From NCBI RefSeq assembly GCF_016863335.1, contig NZ_BOOR01000043.1:1-64000 (forward strand): a stretch of DNA of 64,000 nt. Direction: 5' to 3'. Positions 34,202 to 41,022 of the stretch are shown one piece after another. The stretch is from Planotetraspora thailandica (GTDB lineage Bacteria > Actinomycetota > Actinomycetes > Streptosporangiales > Streptosporangiaceae). Numbering within the stretch: the stretch's first letter is position 1; each line of letters opens with the position of its first letter. The translations under genes were made by a program, and so were the position numbers. The notes beneath the pieces were generated by a model, which saw only the letters and a program-made list of their open reading frames with translations, was not told the origin of the DNA and did no database searches.

Positions 34202-35389
34202 ATGCGTAAGAGCAGCGGTATCGCCGCCGTGCTCGCAGCGACAGCCGCGACCGCACTCGTGCTCGCGGCCGGCACGCCGGCGATGGCCGACCCGGCAGCG
34301 GGCACCTACCCGCCGATCGCCGGTGTCGGCTCGGGCACCACCCAGGACGTGCTCAACGCCCTGGCCGACCCGATGACCGGCTCGCTCACCAACGTCGGCT
34401 CCTGGGACGCCACCGGGAGCTCGCAGATCCGGGTCACCGCGACCGGACCGTCGTTTTCGCGGCCGATCAGCTTGAGTGCGCTCGGCCGCTCGATCGACGG
34501 CAACCCCTGGAACGGCGTCGTCATCCGCGGCCAGCTTGACTTCGCCCGCTCCTCCCGCGGCCCGGCCGCGGGAACCGATCTCGGTGCGTTCGGGGCGCTA
34601 ACGTTCATCCCGATGGCCCGCGACGGGATGGCCTACGCGTACAACGGCGCGGGCCTGAGCACCTCGGACCAGACCAAGCTGAGCAAGCTGTCGCGCGCGC
34701 AGCTTCAGGGGATCTACTCGGCCCCCACCGCTGCGGCAGCGAAGGCTGCCGCCGGTAACGTCGATGTGGTGCCGTTCTTGCCACCGTACGGCTCGGACAT
34801 GCGGTTCTTCTTCATCGGGGCGCTCGGTCTGACCGAGGGAACGCTCGGCGCCTACGTGCTGACGACTCCGCAGGAGAACAAGGCGGACGGCATCGTCGAC
34901 AGCACCGGCGAGATCGTGCCGTTCTCGGCGGCGTCGTGGATCGCCCAGCGCAACCACGTGGCCCCCACGCGCATCGACCTGGCCTATGCGGCGGGCACCC
35001 GCCTGGGCTCGCCGGTCGTCGACGTGCTCGGTGACCCGGTTTCGCCCACGCTGACAGTGCCGGTCACGCCCCCCACCACGCCCGCGACCACCAAGCTCGT
35101 TCCCAACCCGGACTACTACTCCAACGCCTGGTTCGGCCATGACGTGTACAACGTGGTGGAGACCGCACGAATCACGGTCGGCAACGCGAAGTACGACTCC
35201 GCGCTGGCATCCATGTTCGCCGGACCCTCGTCGCAGATCGCTTCGGCCGACTCCGACGCGATCATCGCCAAGTACGGATTCCAGTTCGTTTCCTACGCCG
35301 GTGACACCGACATCGTCGGCTCCGGCGAAATCGGGGGCGTAGTTGGCTCGGGCGACCACGCCAAGAGTGGGGTGCTCGAGTGGTCCTGA
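34202..35389 (+). CDS. Secreted PstS-like binding protein, array copy 2
   Basis: 395 residues from ATG at 34202, with the same leader and ribosome site (gaaagggaggat) as copy 1. It is a close paralogue over its whole length (GVGSGTTQDVLNALADPMTG, LDFARSSRGPAAGTD, KLVPNPDYYSNAWFGHDVYN). The putative ligand loop, PQAGSGTR in copy 1, is PPYGSDMR here, so the Gly-Thr backbone contacts expected for phosphate are probably lost or changed. It also has small insertions (SDQTKLSKLS, VTPPTTPATT). It probably arose by duplication of the two-gene module and then diverged in ligand preference. Confidence 0.78.
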   Translation: MRKSSGIAAVLAATAATALVLAAGTPAMADPAAGTYPPIAGVGSGTTQDVLNALADPMTGSLTNVGSWDATGSSQIRVTATGPSFSRPISLSALGRSIDGNPWNGVVIRGQLDFARSSRGPAAGTDLGAFGALTFIPMARDGMAYAYNGAGLSTSDQTKLSKLSRAQLQGIYSAPTAAAAKAAAGNVDVVPFLPPYGSDMRFFFIGALGLTEGTLGAYVLTTPQENKADGIVDSTGEIVPFSAASWIAQRNHVAPTRIDLAYAAGTRLGSPVVDVLGDPVSPTLTVPVTPPTTPATTKLVPNPDYYSNAWFGHDVYNVVETARITVGNAKYDSALASMFAGPSSQIASADSDAIIAKYGFQFVSYAGDTDIVGSGEIGGVVGSGDHAKSGVLEWS

Positions 35390-35395
35390 CACCGC

Positions 35396-35427
35396 AAGTG
35401 TGGCCGGTTGAGCGCTTGGCCGGTCCG
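35396..35427 (+). terminator. Array hairpin 2 (degenerate)
   Basis: GTGTGGCCGGTTGAGC faces GCTTGGCCGGTCCGGC just after the stop of binding-protein copy 2. The stem keeps the GGCCGG core but needs G-U pairs and mismatches, so it is a decayed version of the palindrome at 32738. Confidence 0.45.
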
Positions 35428-35483
35428 GCACCCGTGGGCGCAGGGGCCCGCAGGTGTCTCCCTCCGAATCAAAGGACGTACCC

Positions 35484-36809
35484 ATGAAGCAACTGACAAG
35501 GCACCGGCGGGTCGCGATGGTGGCCGCGGCGCTGGGTGTGGCGACAGTCATGGCCGCCTCGCCCGCTTACGCCGACCCGATCACCGGTCACGAGATCCGG
35601 CAGTTCCAGATCACACCGCAGACCAGCCCGCTGCGGCTCACCAGCACGCCGATCACGATCGTCGACCCGGACGCCTGCGCGAGCGGGAAGGCCTTCGTGG
35701 CACTGACGCGGCCCGGCGACGAGCTCACGCCCAACAAGTGGATCCGCTACTCCTTCGACCAGCACGCGACGTCGGACTCAAGCCTGCGCAACTACACAGG
35801 CCTGTCGCTGGTGGTCAACGTCGATGAGAGCAACCTCTTCCTCACGGAGTACGGCAGCTCCTGGTCGGTGGTCCGGTCGTGCTGGACGACGGGCGACGGA
35901 GCCGTACTGCCGACCGAGGGAAGCCTGGCCGCGGGATCCCCGGTCTACATGGTGACGGTCAAAAAGCTCACCGAGGCCGAGGCGGCGGCCCACCTGGGCG
36001 GTACGGCCGCGCCGGCCTGGGCCACGCTCGTGCCGGTCGGCGGGCCGGTGCAGGCCGTGCCCACGGCCCCGACGGGCGTCACCGTGACTCCTGGCCAGGG
36101 CTCCCTCGCGGTGTCGTGGGACGCGGTCACCGCGAACCCCGCGGTGAGCGGCTACAAGATCGCGGTGACGGCCGGTGGCACGCCGGTCGCGGGTTCGCCG
36201 TTCACGGCTGGCGCGGGTGACACGCGAGCGGTCATCAGCGGCCTCACCGACGGCACCGAATACACCGTGAAGGTCACGGCCACCAACTCCCTCGGCGACG
36301 GTCCGGCCAGTGCAGCGGTCACGGGAACCCCGACGGAGAACCTCGGCTCGGGCACGGTCGACGTGAAGGTCGACGTCCCCGTGTCGGCCGGCACCATCAC
36401 CTTGCAGGTGCCTGCTTCCGGCGCCGACCTCGGCAGGGCGGCCGAGCAGCAGGACGGCACGTTCACGGCGAGCGGCCAGCTGGGCGAGGTCACCGTGAAC
36501 GACCGGCGCCCCCAGGCTGAGCGTACGCCGTGGTCTCTGCAGGCCACGGTGGACGACTTCGTCTCCACCACCGACGCGACCAAGAAGATCCCGTTCGCGC
36601 AGCTCGGGTCCGCCCCGGCCGTCACGGGTGCGGGTCTCACCGCGGGTCCCGCGCAGACGGCCGGTCAGGGCCAGGCGACCCGGCTCCTTGCCAACGCGAC
36701 CGCGGGCTCGTCGGGGTCCGTGAACACCAACCTGTCGCTCGTGGTGCCCCGCGACACGCCGAACGGCACGTACGGGACGACCGTCACCGTCGACCTGATC
36801 AAGGACTGA
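35484..36809 (+). CDS. Secreted FN3-WxL surface protein, array copy 2
   Basis: 441 residues from ATG at 35484, with AAAGGA seven bases upstream. Domain order equals copy 1: signal peptide (SPAYA-DP), shared N-terminal domain, FN3 (VPTAPTGVTVTPGQGSLAVS and YTVKVTATNSLGDGP) and a WxL-like C-terminus (RTPWSLQATVDDF, then LSLVVPRDTPNGTYGTTVTV). Much of the FN3 coding sequence is nearly identical to copy 1 at the DNA level, indicating recent duplication or gene conversion. No membrane anchor is present. Retention at the wall would rely on the WxL domain and the DUF916-like proteins encoded downstream. Confidence 0.78.
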   Translation: MKQLTRHRRVAMVAAALGVATVMAASPAYADPITGHEIRQFQITPQTSPLRLTSTPITIVDPDACASGKAFVALTRPGDELTPNKWIRYSFDQHATSDSSLRNYTGLSLVVNVDESNLFLTEYGSSWSVVRSCWTTGDGAVLPTEGSLAAGSPVYMVTVKKLTEAEAAAHLGGTAAPAWATLVPVGGPVQAVPTAPTGVTVTPGQGSLAVSWDAVTANPAVSGYKIAVTAGGTPVAGSPFTAGAGDTRAVISGLTDGTEYTVKVTATNSLGDGPASAAVTGTPTENLGSGTVDVKVDVPVSAGTITLQVPASGADLGRAAEQQDGTFTASGQLGEVTVNDRRPQAERTPWSLQATVDDFVSTTDATKKIPFAQLGSAPAVTGAGLTAGPAQTAGQGQATRLLANATAGSSGSVNTNLSLVVPRDTPNGTYGTTVTVDLIKD

Positions 36810-36825
36810 GCGCGCGCCGGAGCCC

Positions 36826-36861
36826 GACCCTCCAGGCGAGGCCGAGGGCGGGGCGCTCGAG
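36826..36861 (+). pseudogene. Deletion scar of a third PstS-like gene
   Basis: GACCCTCCAGG (36826-36836) matches the leader just before binding-protein copy 2 at 34167. It runs straight into CGAGGGCGGGGCGCTCGAG, which matches the last codons of binding-protein copy 1 (around 32652). The whole coding sequence between leader and 3' end is missing, so a third binding-protein gene appears to have been deleted. Confidence 0.6.
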
Positions 36862-36882
36862 CAAGTCCAGACACCGAATGCA

Positions 36883-36916
36883 CGTCAGACCGGCCGAGCA
36901 CTCGGCCGGTCTGACG
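36883..36916 (+). terminator. Array hairpin 3
   Basis: CGTCAGACCGGCCGAG pairs perfectly with CTCGGCCGGTCTGACG across a two-base CA centre. The stem sequence has co-varied relative to hairpin 1 (GTCAGAC/GTCTGAC in place of TGGGAC/GTCCCA), which suggests the structure itself is selected. Confidence 0.55.
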
Positions 36917-36969
36917 CCCGCGGGCGCAGGGGCCCGCGGTTGTCTCCCTCCGAGTCAAAGGACGTATAG

Positions 36970-37533
36970 ATGAAGCAACTGACGATGCGCCGGCGGGTGG
37001 CGATGGTGGCCGCGGCGGTGGGCGCCACGACACTCCTGGCCGCTGCGCCGGCTTCCGCCGATTCGTTCCGCGGTCACAACATCCGACCGCTCAAGATCAC
37101 GGCGGAGACCAGCCCGCTGCGGGTCAACAGCACGCCGATCACGATCGTCGACCCGAAGCCCTGCAAGAAGGGGACCGCCTTCGTGGCACTGACGCGGCGC
37201 GGCGACGAGCTCACGCCCAGCAAGTGGGTTCGCTACTCCTACGACCAGCACGCGACGGCAGACACAAGCCTGCGCAACTACACAGGCGTGTCCCAGGTGG
37301 TCAACCCCGATGAGAGCAACGCCTTCCTTCTGGAGTACGGCAGCGTCTGGTCCGTGGTCCGGTCGTGCTGGACGTCCGGCGACATGGGCTCGGTGCCGAC
37401 CGAGGGAACTCTGGTCCCGGGGTCCCCGGTCTACATGGTGAAGGTCAAGAAGCTCACCGAGGCTCAGGCGGCACGCCACCTGGGCGGCACGGCCGCGCCG
37501 GCCTGGGCCAAGCTCGTGCCGGTCCGCCGCTGA
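36970..37533 (+). CDS. Truncated array protein: N-terminal domain only, copy 3
   Basis: 187 residues from ATG at 36970, after the conserved AAAGGACGTA leader. Signal peptide (APASA-DS), then the shared N-terminal domain complete (SPLRVNSTPITIVDPKPC, TPSKWVRYSYDQHATADTS, VWSVVRSCWTSGDMG, HLGGTAAPAWAKLVPV). It stops exactly where FN3 begins in copies 1 and 2. The domain remains well conserved with copy 4, so the short product may still be functional as a free secreted domain. It has lost the wall-binding WxL region. Alternatively it is the surviving part of a decaying gene. Confidence 0.7.
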   Translation: MKQLTMRRRVAMVAAAVGATTLLAAAPASADSFRGHNIRPLKITAETSPLRVNSTPITIVDPKPCKKGTAFVALTRRGDELTPSKWVRYSYDQHATADTSLRNYTGVSQVVNPDESNAFLLEYGSVWSVVRSCWTSGDMGSVPTEGTLVPGSPVYMVKVKKLTEAQAARHLGGTAAPAWAKLVPVRR

Positions 37534-37642
37534 CCGTGGCCACGGTCACGACGGGCGTCGCCGTGGATCGTTCCCTCACGGTGTAGTGGGGCGCGGTAAC
37601 CGCGACACGAGGACCATCACCGTCGACTTCATCAAGGACTGA
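37534..37642 (+). pseudogene. FN3/WxL remnant behind copy 3
   Basis: One frame reads TTGVAVDRSLTV, a stop, then WGAVTA, matching the start of FN3 in the full-length copies. It jumps to the exact last codons of the WxL gene (TVDFIKD and stop at 37640-37642). Most of FN3 and nearly all of WxL are missing between these points. Confidence 0.65.
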
Positions 37643-37660
37643 GCGCGCGTCGGGGTCCGA

Positions 37661-37694
37661 CCTGCCAGACGAGGCCAAGGGCGGGGCGGTCGAG
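37661..37694 (+). pseudogene. Deletion scar of a fourth PstS-like gene
   Basis: The same arrangement as at 36826 recurs: a leader-like stretch (ccgacctgccag) fused to CCAAGGGCGGGGCGGTCGAG, a match to the 3' end of the binding-protein genes, then the same tail aagtccagacaccga. This implies that four binding-protein/WxL modules once existed, or that a scarred module was itself duplicated. Confidence 0.55.
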
Positions 37695-37720
37695 CAAGTC
37701 CAGACACCGAACACAAGCGT

Positions 37721-37744
37721 GACCGGCCGAGTACTCGGCCGGTC
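37721..37744 (+). terminator. Array hairpin 4
   Basis: A perfect 24-bp palindrome, GACCGGCCGAGT followed by its reverse complement, in the same position before copy 4 as hairpins 1-3 before their genes. Confidence 0.5.
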
Positions 37745-37802
37745 CGGCACCTGTGGGCGCAGGGGCCCGCGGTTGTCTCCCTCCGAGTCAAAGGACATAT
37801 AG

Positions 37803-38369
37803 ATGAAGCAACTGACGATGCACCGGCGGGTCGCGATGGTGGCCGCGGCGGTGGGTGCCACGACACTCCTGGCCGCTGCGCCGGCTCACGCCGATTCGTT
37901 CCGCGGTCACGAGATCCGGCAGCTCAAGGTCACGGCGGAGACCAGCCCGCTGCGGGTCAACAGCACGCCGATCACGATCGTCGACCCGAAGCCCTGCGCG
38001 AAGGGCACCGCCTTCGTGGCACTGACGCGGCCCGGCGACGAGCTCACGCCCAGCAAGTGGGTTCGCTACTCCTACGACCAGCACGCGACGACGGACGTGA
38101 GCCTGCGCAACTACACAGGCGTGTCGCAGGTGGTCAACCCCGATGAGAGCAACGCCTTCCTCCTCGAGTACGGCAGCTCCTGGTCCGTGGTCCGGTCGTG
38201 CTGGACGTCCGGCGACATGGGCTCGGTGCCGACCGAGGGAACCCTGGCTCCGAGGTCCCCGATCTACATGGTGACGGTCAAGAAGCTCACCGAGGCCCAG
38301 GCGGCCGCCCACCTGGGCGGCACGGCCGCGCCGGCCTGGGCCAAGCTCGTGCCGGTCCGCTGCCGCTGA
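37803..38369 (+). CDS. Truncated array protein: N-terminal domain only, copy 4
   Basis: 188 residues from ATG at 37803, very similar to copy 3 in both signal peptide (LAAAPAHA) and domain (LTPSKWVRYSYDQHATTDVS, SSWSVVRSCWTSGDMG). It ends PVRCR. The following DNA continues into FN3-like sequence in another frame, so the stop arises from a small frameshift or deletion at the domain border. As with copy 3, the secreted domain itself is intact. It is the last gene of the array and is followed by a pair of strong stem-loops. Confidence 0.7.
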   Translation: MKQLTMHRRVAMVAAAVGATTLLAAAPAHADSFRGHEIRQLKVTAETSPLRVNSTPITIVDPKPCAKGTAFVALTRPGDELTPSKWVRYSYDQHATTDVSLRNYTGVSQVVNPDESNAFLLEYGSSWSVVRSCWTSGDMGSVPTEGTLAPRSPIYMVTVKKLTEAQAAAHLGGTAAPAWAKLVPVRCR

Positions 38370-38479
38370 CCAGCAACAAGATCGCGGTGACGGCCGGTGG
38401 TTCGCCGTTCGCTGGTTCGCCGTTCGCGGCGGGCGCGGGCGACACGAGGACCATCACCGTCGACCTCACCAGTGGCTGA
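38370..38479 (+). pseudogene. FN3/WxL remnant behind copy 4
   Basis: In the frame next to copy 4 the DNA reads SNKIAVTAGGSPFAGSPFAA then GAGDTRTITVDLTSG and a stop. This is the middle of FN3 fused to the last codons of the WxL gene, so the WxL domain has been deleted. Confidence 0.65.
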
Positions 38480-38481
38480 TT

Positions 38482-38561
38482 CCGCGCCGGAGTCCGGCGC
38501 GGAGTCAGTCCACCCGCGGGTCCTGGGTATCCGACCGGTACCCAGGGCCCGTGGGCCCTGG
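38482..38561 (+). terminator. Two stem-loops ending the array
   Basis: CCGCGCCGGA/TCCGGCGCGG (38482-38502) and CCAGGGCCC/GGGCCCTGG (38542-38561, two-base centre) follow copy 4 before the next PHO box. Neither has a U-tract, which is common for high-GC terminators. Confidence 0.5.
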
Positions 38562-38609
38562 TCCGCCGACGCCGCGGGCCGCGGCGAGCTCAGCTTCCGA
38601 AGCCAGGAA

Positions 38610-38631
38610 GTTCACTCCACGTTCACCCGAC
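38610..38631 (+). promoter_or_regulatory. PHO box before the DUF916 gene
   Basis: GTTCACTCCAC (38610-38620) and GTTCACCCGAC (38621-38631) are adjacent 11-bp units, the best PhoP-type match in the window. It lies 39 bases before the GTG at 38671. GCAATCT (38658-38664) sits at nearly the same distance behind it as at pstC. Confidence 0.85.
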
Positions 38632-38670
38632 GAGCCTTCCGACTTTTTTGCATTGCGGCAATCTAGCGCC

Positions 38671-39795
38671 GTGTACTCTCTCAAGAGCCTCGACCGGGCT
38701 TGGCGCTCGTCCCGCTCCGGGCGATTGATCGCCGGCCTGCTCGCCATGCTGACAATCCTGCTCACGGTCCCCGTGGCGCCCGCGCAGGCCGCTGACGGTG
38801 AGGCCGCCTTCTCCGCGGACCCGGCGACCAAGGCCGGCCGCGACGGGCGCAGCCGCTTCACCTACGAGCTCGCGCCGGGCCAGCGCGTCACCGACTACGT
38901 CGAGATCCGCAACGACGGCAAGACGCGTGGCTCGTTCGTCATCTACACGACCGACGCCTACAACACACCCGAGGGTGCGTTCGCGCTGCTCACCTCCGCC
39001 CAGGTGCCGCAGGGTCCGGGCACCTGGGCCGACTTCGGCCACCGGTGCGACCCTGCTGCCGACCGCTCCTGCACGATCCCGTCCTCCGCCGAGGTGACCC
39101 TCGGTCCGGGTAAGTCCAAAGTGGTGCCCTTCACGATCAAGGTTCCCGCCGACGCGCGACCCGGTGACCACGCGGGCGGCGTCGTGGCCTCCCTCGCCTC
39201 GGGCAAGGGTCAGATCCGCGTCGAGAACCGGGTCATCACGCGCATGTACATCCGCGTCGCCGGCGAGCTCCAGCCGCACGTGTCGATCGGCGGCATTCGC
39301 ACGGAACTCGGCAACGGGTGGGCGAGCCTGAGTCACCCGCTGAAGGTGACGTACACGTTGACCAACACGGGCAACGTCGCCCTCCGCGGGCGGATCGAGT
39401 CGTGGGTGACCGGACCGTTCGGCAATCGGGTCGCGACCGGTGAGAAGGCCGAGACGAGCGAGTTGCTGCCCGGTCAAAAGCGGACGCTGGTCGCGCGGAT
39501 GGCCGGCGTGCCGGCTCTCGGCCTGCTCACCGCCCACGTGCGGCTCGTCCCGTTCGTCGACGCCGGAGCACTCGATCCCGGCCCGCTCACCAATACCGAG
39601 CGCACCGCGAGCCTCTGGGTCGTCCCGTGGCTGGTCGTGGTGGCGCTCGTCATCGCCGTCGCCGCGGTGGTGTGGGCGTGGCGCCGACGGAGGTCGCGTG
39701 CCGCCAGGCACGCCGCGGAGCTCGAGACCGCTCTCGCCGAGGGCCGTCGGCAGGCACTTGAGGAAACGGCGTCCTCGGGCGAGCCCCCTGCGTGA
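38671..39795 (+). CDS. Membrane-anchored DUF916 (WxL-interacting) protein
   Basis: 374 residues from GTG at 38671; no ribosome site is visible, so the transcript may be nearly leaderless. A signal peptide ends at APAQA-AD. Residues ~45-215 resemble DUF916, the peptidoglycan-binding domain of WxL-interacting proteins (RFTYELAPGQRVTDYVEIRN, SAEVTLGPGKSKVVPFTIKV, DARPGDHAGGVVAS). Then comes a DUF3324-like domain (VSIGGIRTELGNGWASLSHP, KVTYTLTNTGNVALRGRIES, LLPGQKRTLVARMAG). A C-terminal helix and RRRRSR anchor it. In Firmicutes such proteins bind WxL proteins at the wall, the role expected here. Preceded by the strongest PHO box. Confidence 0.82.
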   Translation: MYSLKSLDRAWRSSRSGRLIAGLLAMLTILLTVPVAPAQAADGEAAFSADPATKAGRDGRSRFTYELAPGQRVTDYVEIRNDGKTRGSFVIYTTDAYNTPEGAFALLTSAQVPQGPGTWADFGHRCDPAADRSCTIPSSAEVTLGPGKSKVVPFTIKVPADARPGDHAGGVVASLASGKGQIRVENRVITRMYIRVAGELQPHVSIGGIRTELGNGWASLSHPLKVTYTLTNTGNVALRGRIESWVTGPFGNRVATGEKAETSELLPGQKRTLVARMAGVPALGLLTAHVRLVPFVDAGALDPGPLTNTERTASLWVVPWLVVVALVIAVAAVVWAWRRRRSRAARHAAELETALAEGRRQALEETASSGEPPA

Positions 39796-39815
39796 GCTGC
39801 GCGCGGCGCTGAGGA

Positions 39816-39837
39816 GTTCGTGGCGCGTTCAACTGCG
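39816..39837 (+). promoter_or_regulatory. PHO box before the surface protein-pseudosortase-pstB unit
   Basis: GTTCGTGGCGC (39816-39826) and GTTCAACTGCG (39827-39837) start 11 bases apart, 20 bases after the DUF916 stop and ~90 bases before the GTG at 39928. This places pstB under PhoP-type control although it is distant from pstCA. Confidence 0.75.
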
Positions 39838-39852
39838 TGACACTTGTTACGA

Positions 39853-39871
39853 GATAAATTGTGACAACGTA
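39853..39871 (+). promoter_or_regulatory. Third, partial copy of the pstC promoter-proximal element
   Basis: GATAAATT then GTGACAACGTA matches TAAATT and GTGACAAGGTA of the pstC element, with the two blocks directly joined. It is AT-rich and lies just behind the PHO box. Confidence 0.35.
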
Positions 39872-39927
39872 ATTATGTCAATGTATGACGGCCGAAGTCT
39901 TGCTCCTTCACTGGCCAAAGGGTAACC

Positions 39928-41007
39928 GTGACTGCTCTGACTACCCGCGCGGCGCGAGCGGCCCGCGTACTCGGGCTCGGCGTGCTCGTCGTCGCCGCGC
40001 TCACGACCGGGGCGCCCCACGCCGTCGCCGCCGACGGTGACCCCTCGGCGCCCTACGGCGCCGAGGTGCGCGTCCCGGCTGCGAAGGGACCGATCATCGC
40101 GACGATGAACGAGTTCCGGCTGATGCGCAACGGCAGCATCATCACTGACACCGTATCGGTCAGGCGCGGCGAGAAGATCGAGCTGCTCTGGCGGGGCATC
40201 CCCGACGGCGACTACCTTGGCCGGCTCCGGAAGGGCGGCACCCTCGTGCGTGAGATCGGCTCGTTCGCGGTCAGCGGAGGCGAGCTGCGCGTGGTGCACG
40301 AGGTCGTCGACCGCCCGGGCACCTACACGCTGTCGTTCGCCCTCGGCAGCCGCCGGCTCGAACCCGCGCTCACCTACGAGGTGACGGCGTCGCCGGGCAA
40401 CGGCGGCTCGCCCGGCGGACAGGGCGGAGGATCGACACCGGCACCCTCGGGTTCGCCAGGAGGCACGCCCACGCCCACGCCCACCCCCACGCCCACCCCC
40501 AGTGCGACGCCGACCAAACCCGCGACGAAGAACACGCCGATCGCGTCGATCGGTGGTCTGCGTACCGAGTTCTACATGAGCCCCAACCCGCTCGACGGCA
40601 TCCTCGACGTCACATACACGGTGAGCAACAACGGCAACGTCCCGATCACCGGGACCGCGAACGTCTCGGTGCGCAGCCCGTTCGTCGACGTGGCTCGCGC
40701 CGACCCGTCACGCCTGGACCCGCTCGCGCCGGGCGAGACGCGCCGGATCACGACGCGGCTGCGCGACGTCGAGCAAGCCGGGCTGCTGCTCGTCAACGTC
40801 CGCCTCGATCCCGAGCAGGTCGGGACGGACGGCACGGTGCGGCTCCAGGCGGTGAACCGCGAGACGAGCACGTGGGCGTTGCCGTGGTTCGCGTTCGCCG
40901 CCGCCGGGATTCTCGCCGGCGTCACGATCATCGTGCTGCGCCTTCTTCGGCGTGTGCGCCCCGAGGCCGAGCTCGTCGCCCCCGCCGCCCCCGCCACGAC
41001 CGCCTGA
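39928..41007 (+). CDS. Membrane-anchored surface protein with DUF3324-like domain and Pro-Thr stalk
   Basis: 359 residues from GTG at 39928. The signal peptide ends near AVAADG. Residues ~38-150 form an unrecognised beta-rich domain (IELLWRGIPDGDYLGRLRKG, GTYTLSFALGSRRLEPALTY). A Pro-Thr stalk follows, coded by in-frame repeats of cccacg. Then IASIGGLRTEFYMSPNPLDG, DVTYTVSNNGNVPITGTANV and LAPGETRRITTRLRDVEQAG align with the DUF3324-like half of the DUF916 protein just upstream. A C-terminal helix and LRRVRP end the protein. It is probably a second WxL partner with a different head domain. It leads the unit with the sortase-like gene and pstB. Confidence 0.75.
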   Translation: MTALTTRAARAARVLGLGVLVVAALTTGAPHAVAADGDPSAPYGAEVRVPAAKGPIIATMNEFRLMRNGSIITDTVSVRRGEKIELLWRGIPDGDYLGRLRKGGTLVREIGSFAVSGGELRVVHEVVDRPGTYTLSFALGSRRLEPALTYEVTASPGNGGSPGGQGGGSTPAPSGSPGGTPTPTPTPTPTPSATPTKPATKNTPIASIGGLRTEFYMSPNPLDGILDVTYTVSNNGNVPITGTANVSVRSPFVDVARADPSRLDPLAPGETRRITTRLRDVEQAGLLLVNVRLDPEQVGTDGTVRLQAVNRETSTWALPWFAFAAAGILAGVTIIVLRLLRRVRPEAELVAPAAPATTA

Positions 41008-41022
41008 TCTGGAAGGCCCTCG

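Noticed and set aside
40465-40505. Short cccacg repeats look like a microsatellite or CRISPR-like array.
   Set aside because: They are in-frame hexamers coding a Pro-Thr stalk inside the gene at 39928; there are no spacers and no cas genes.
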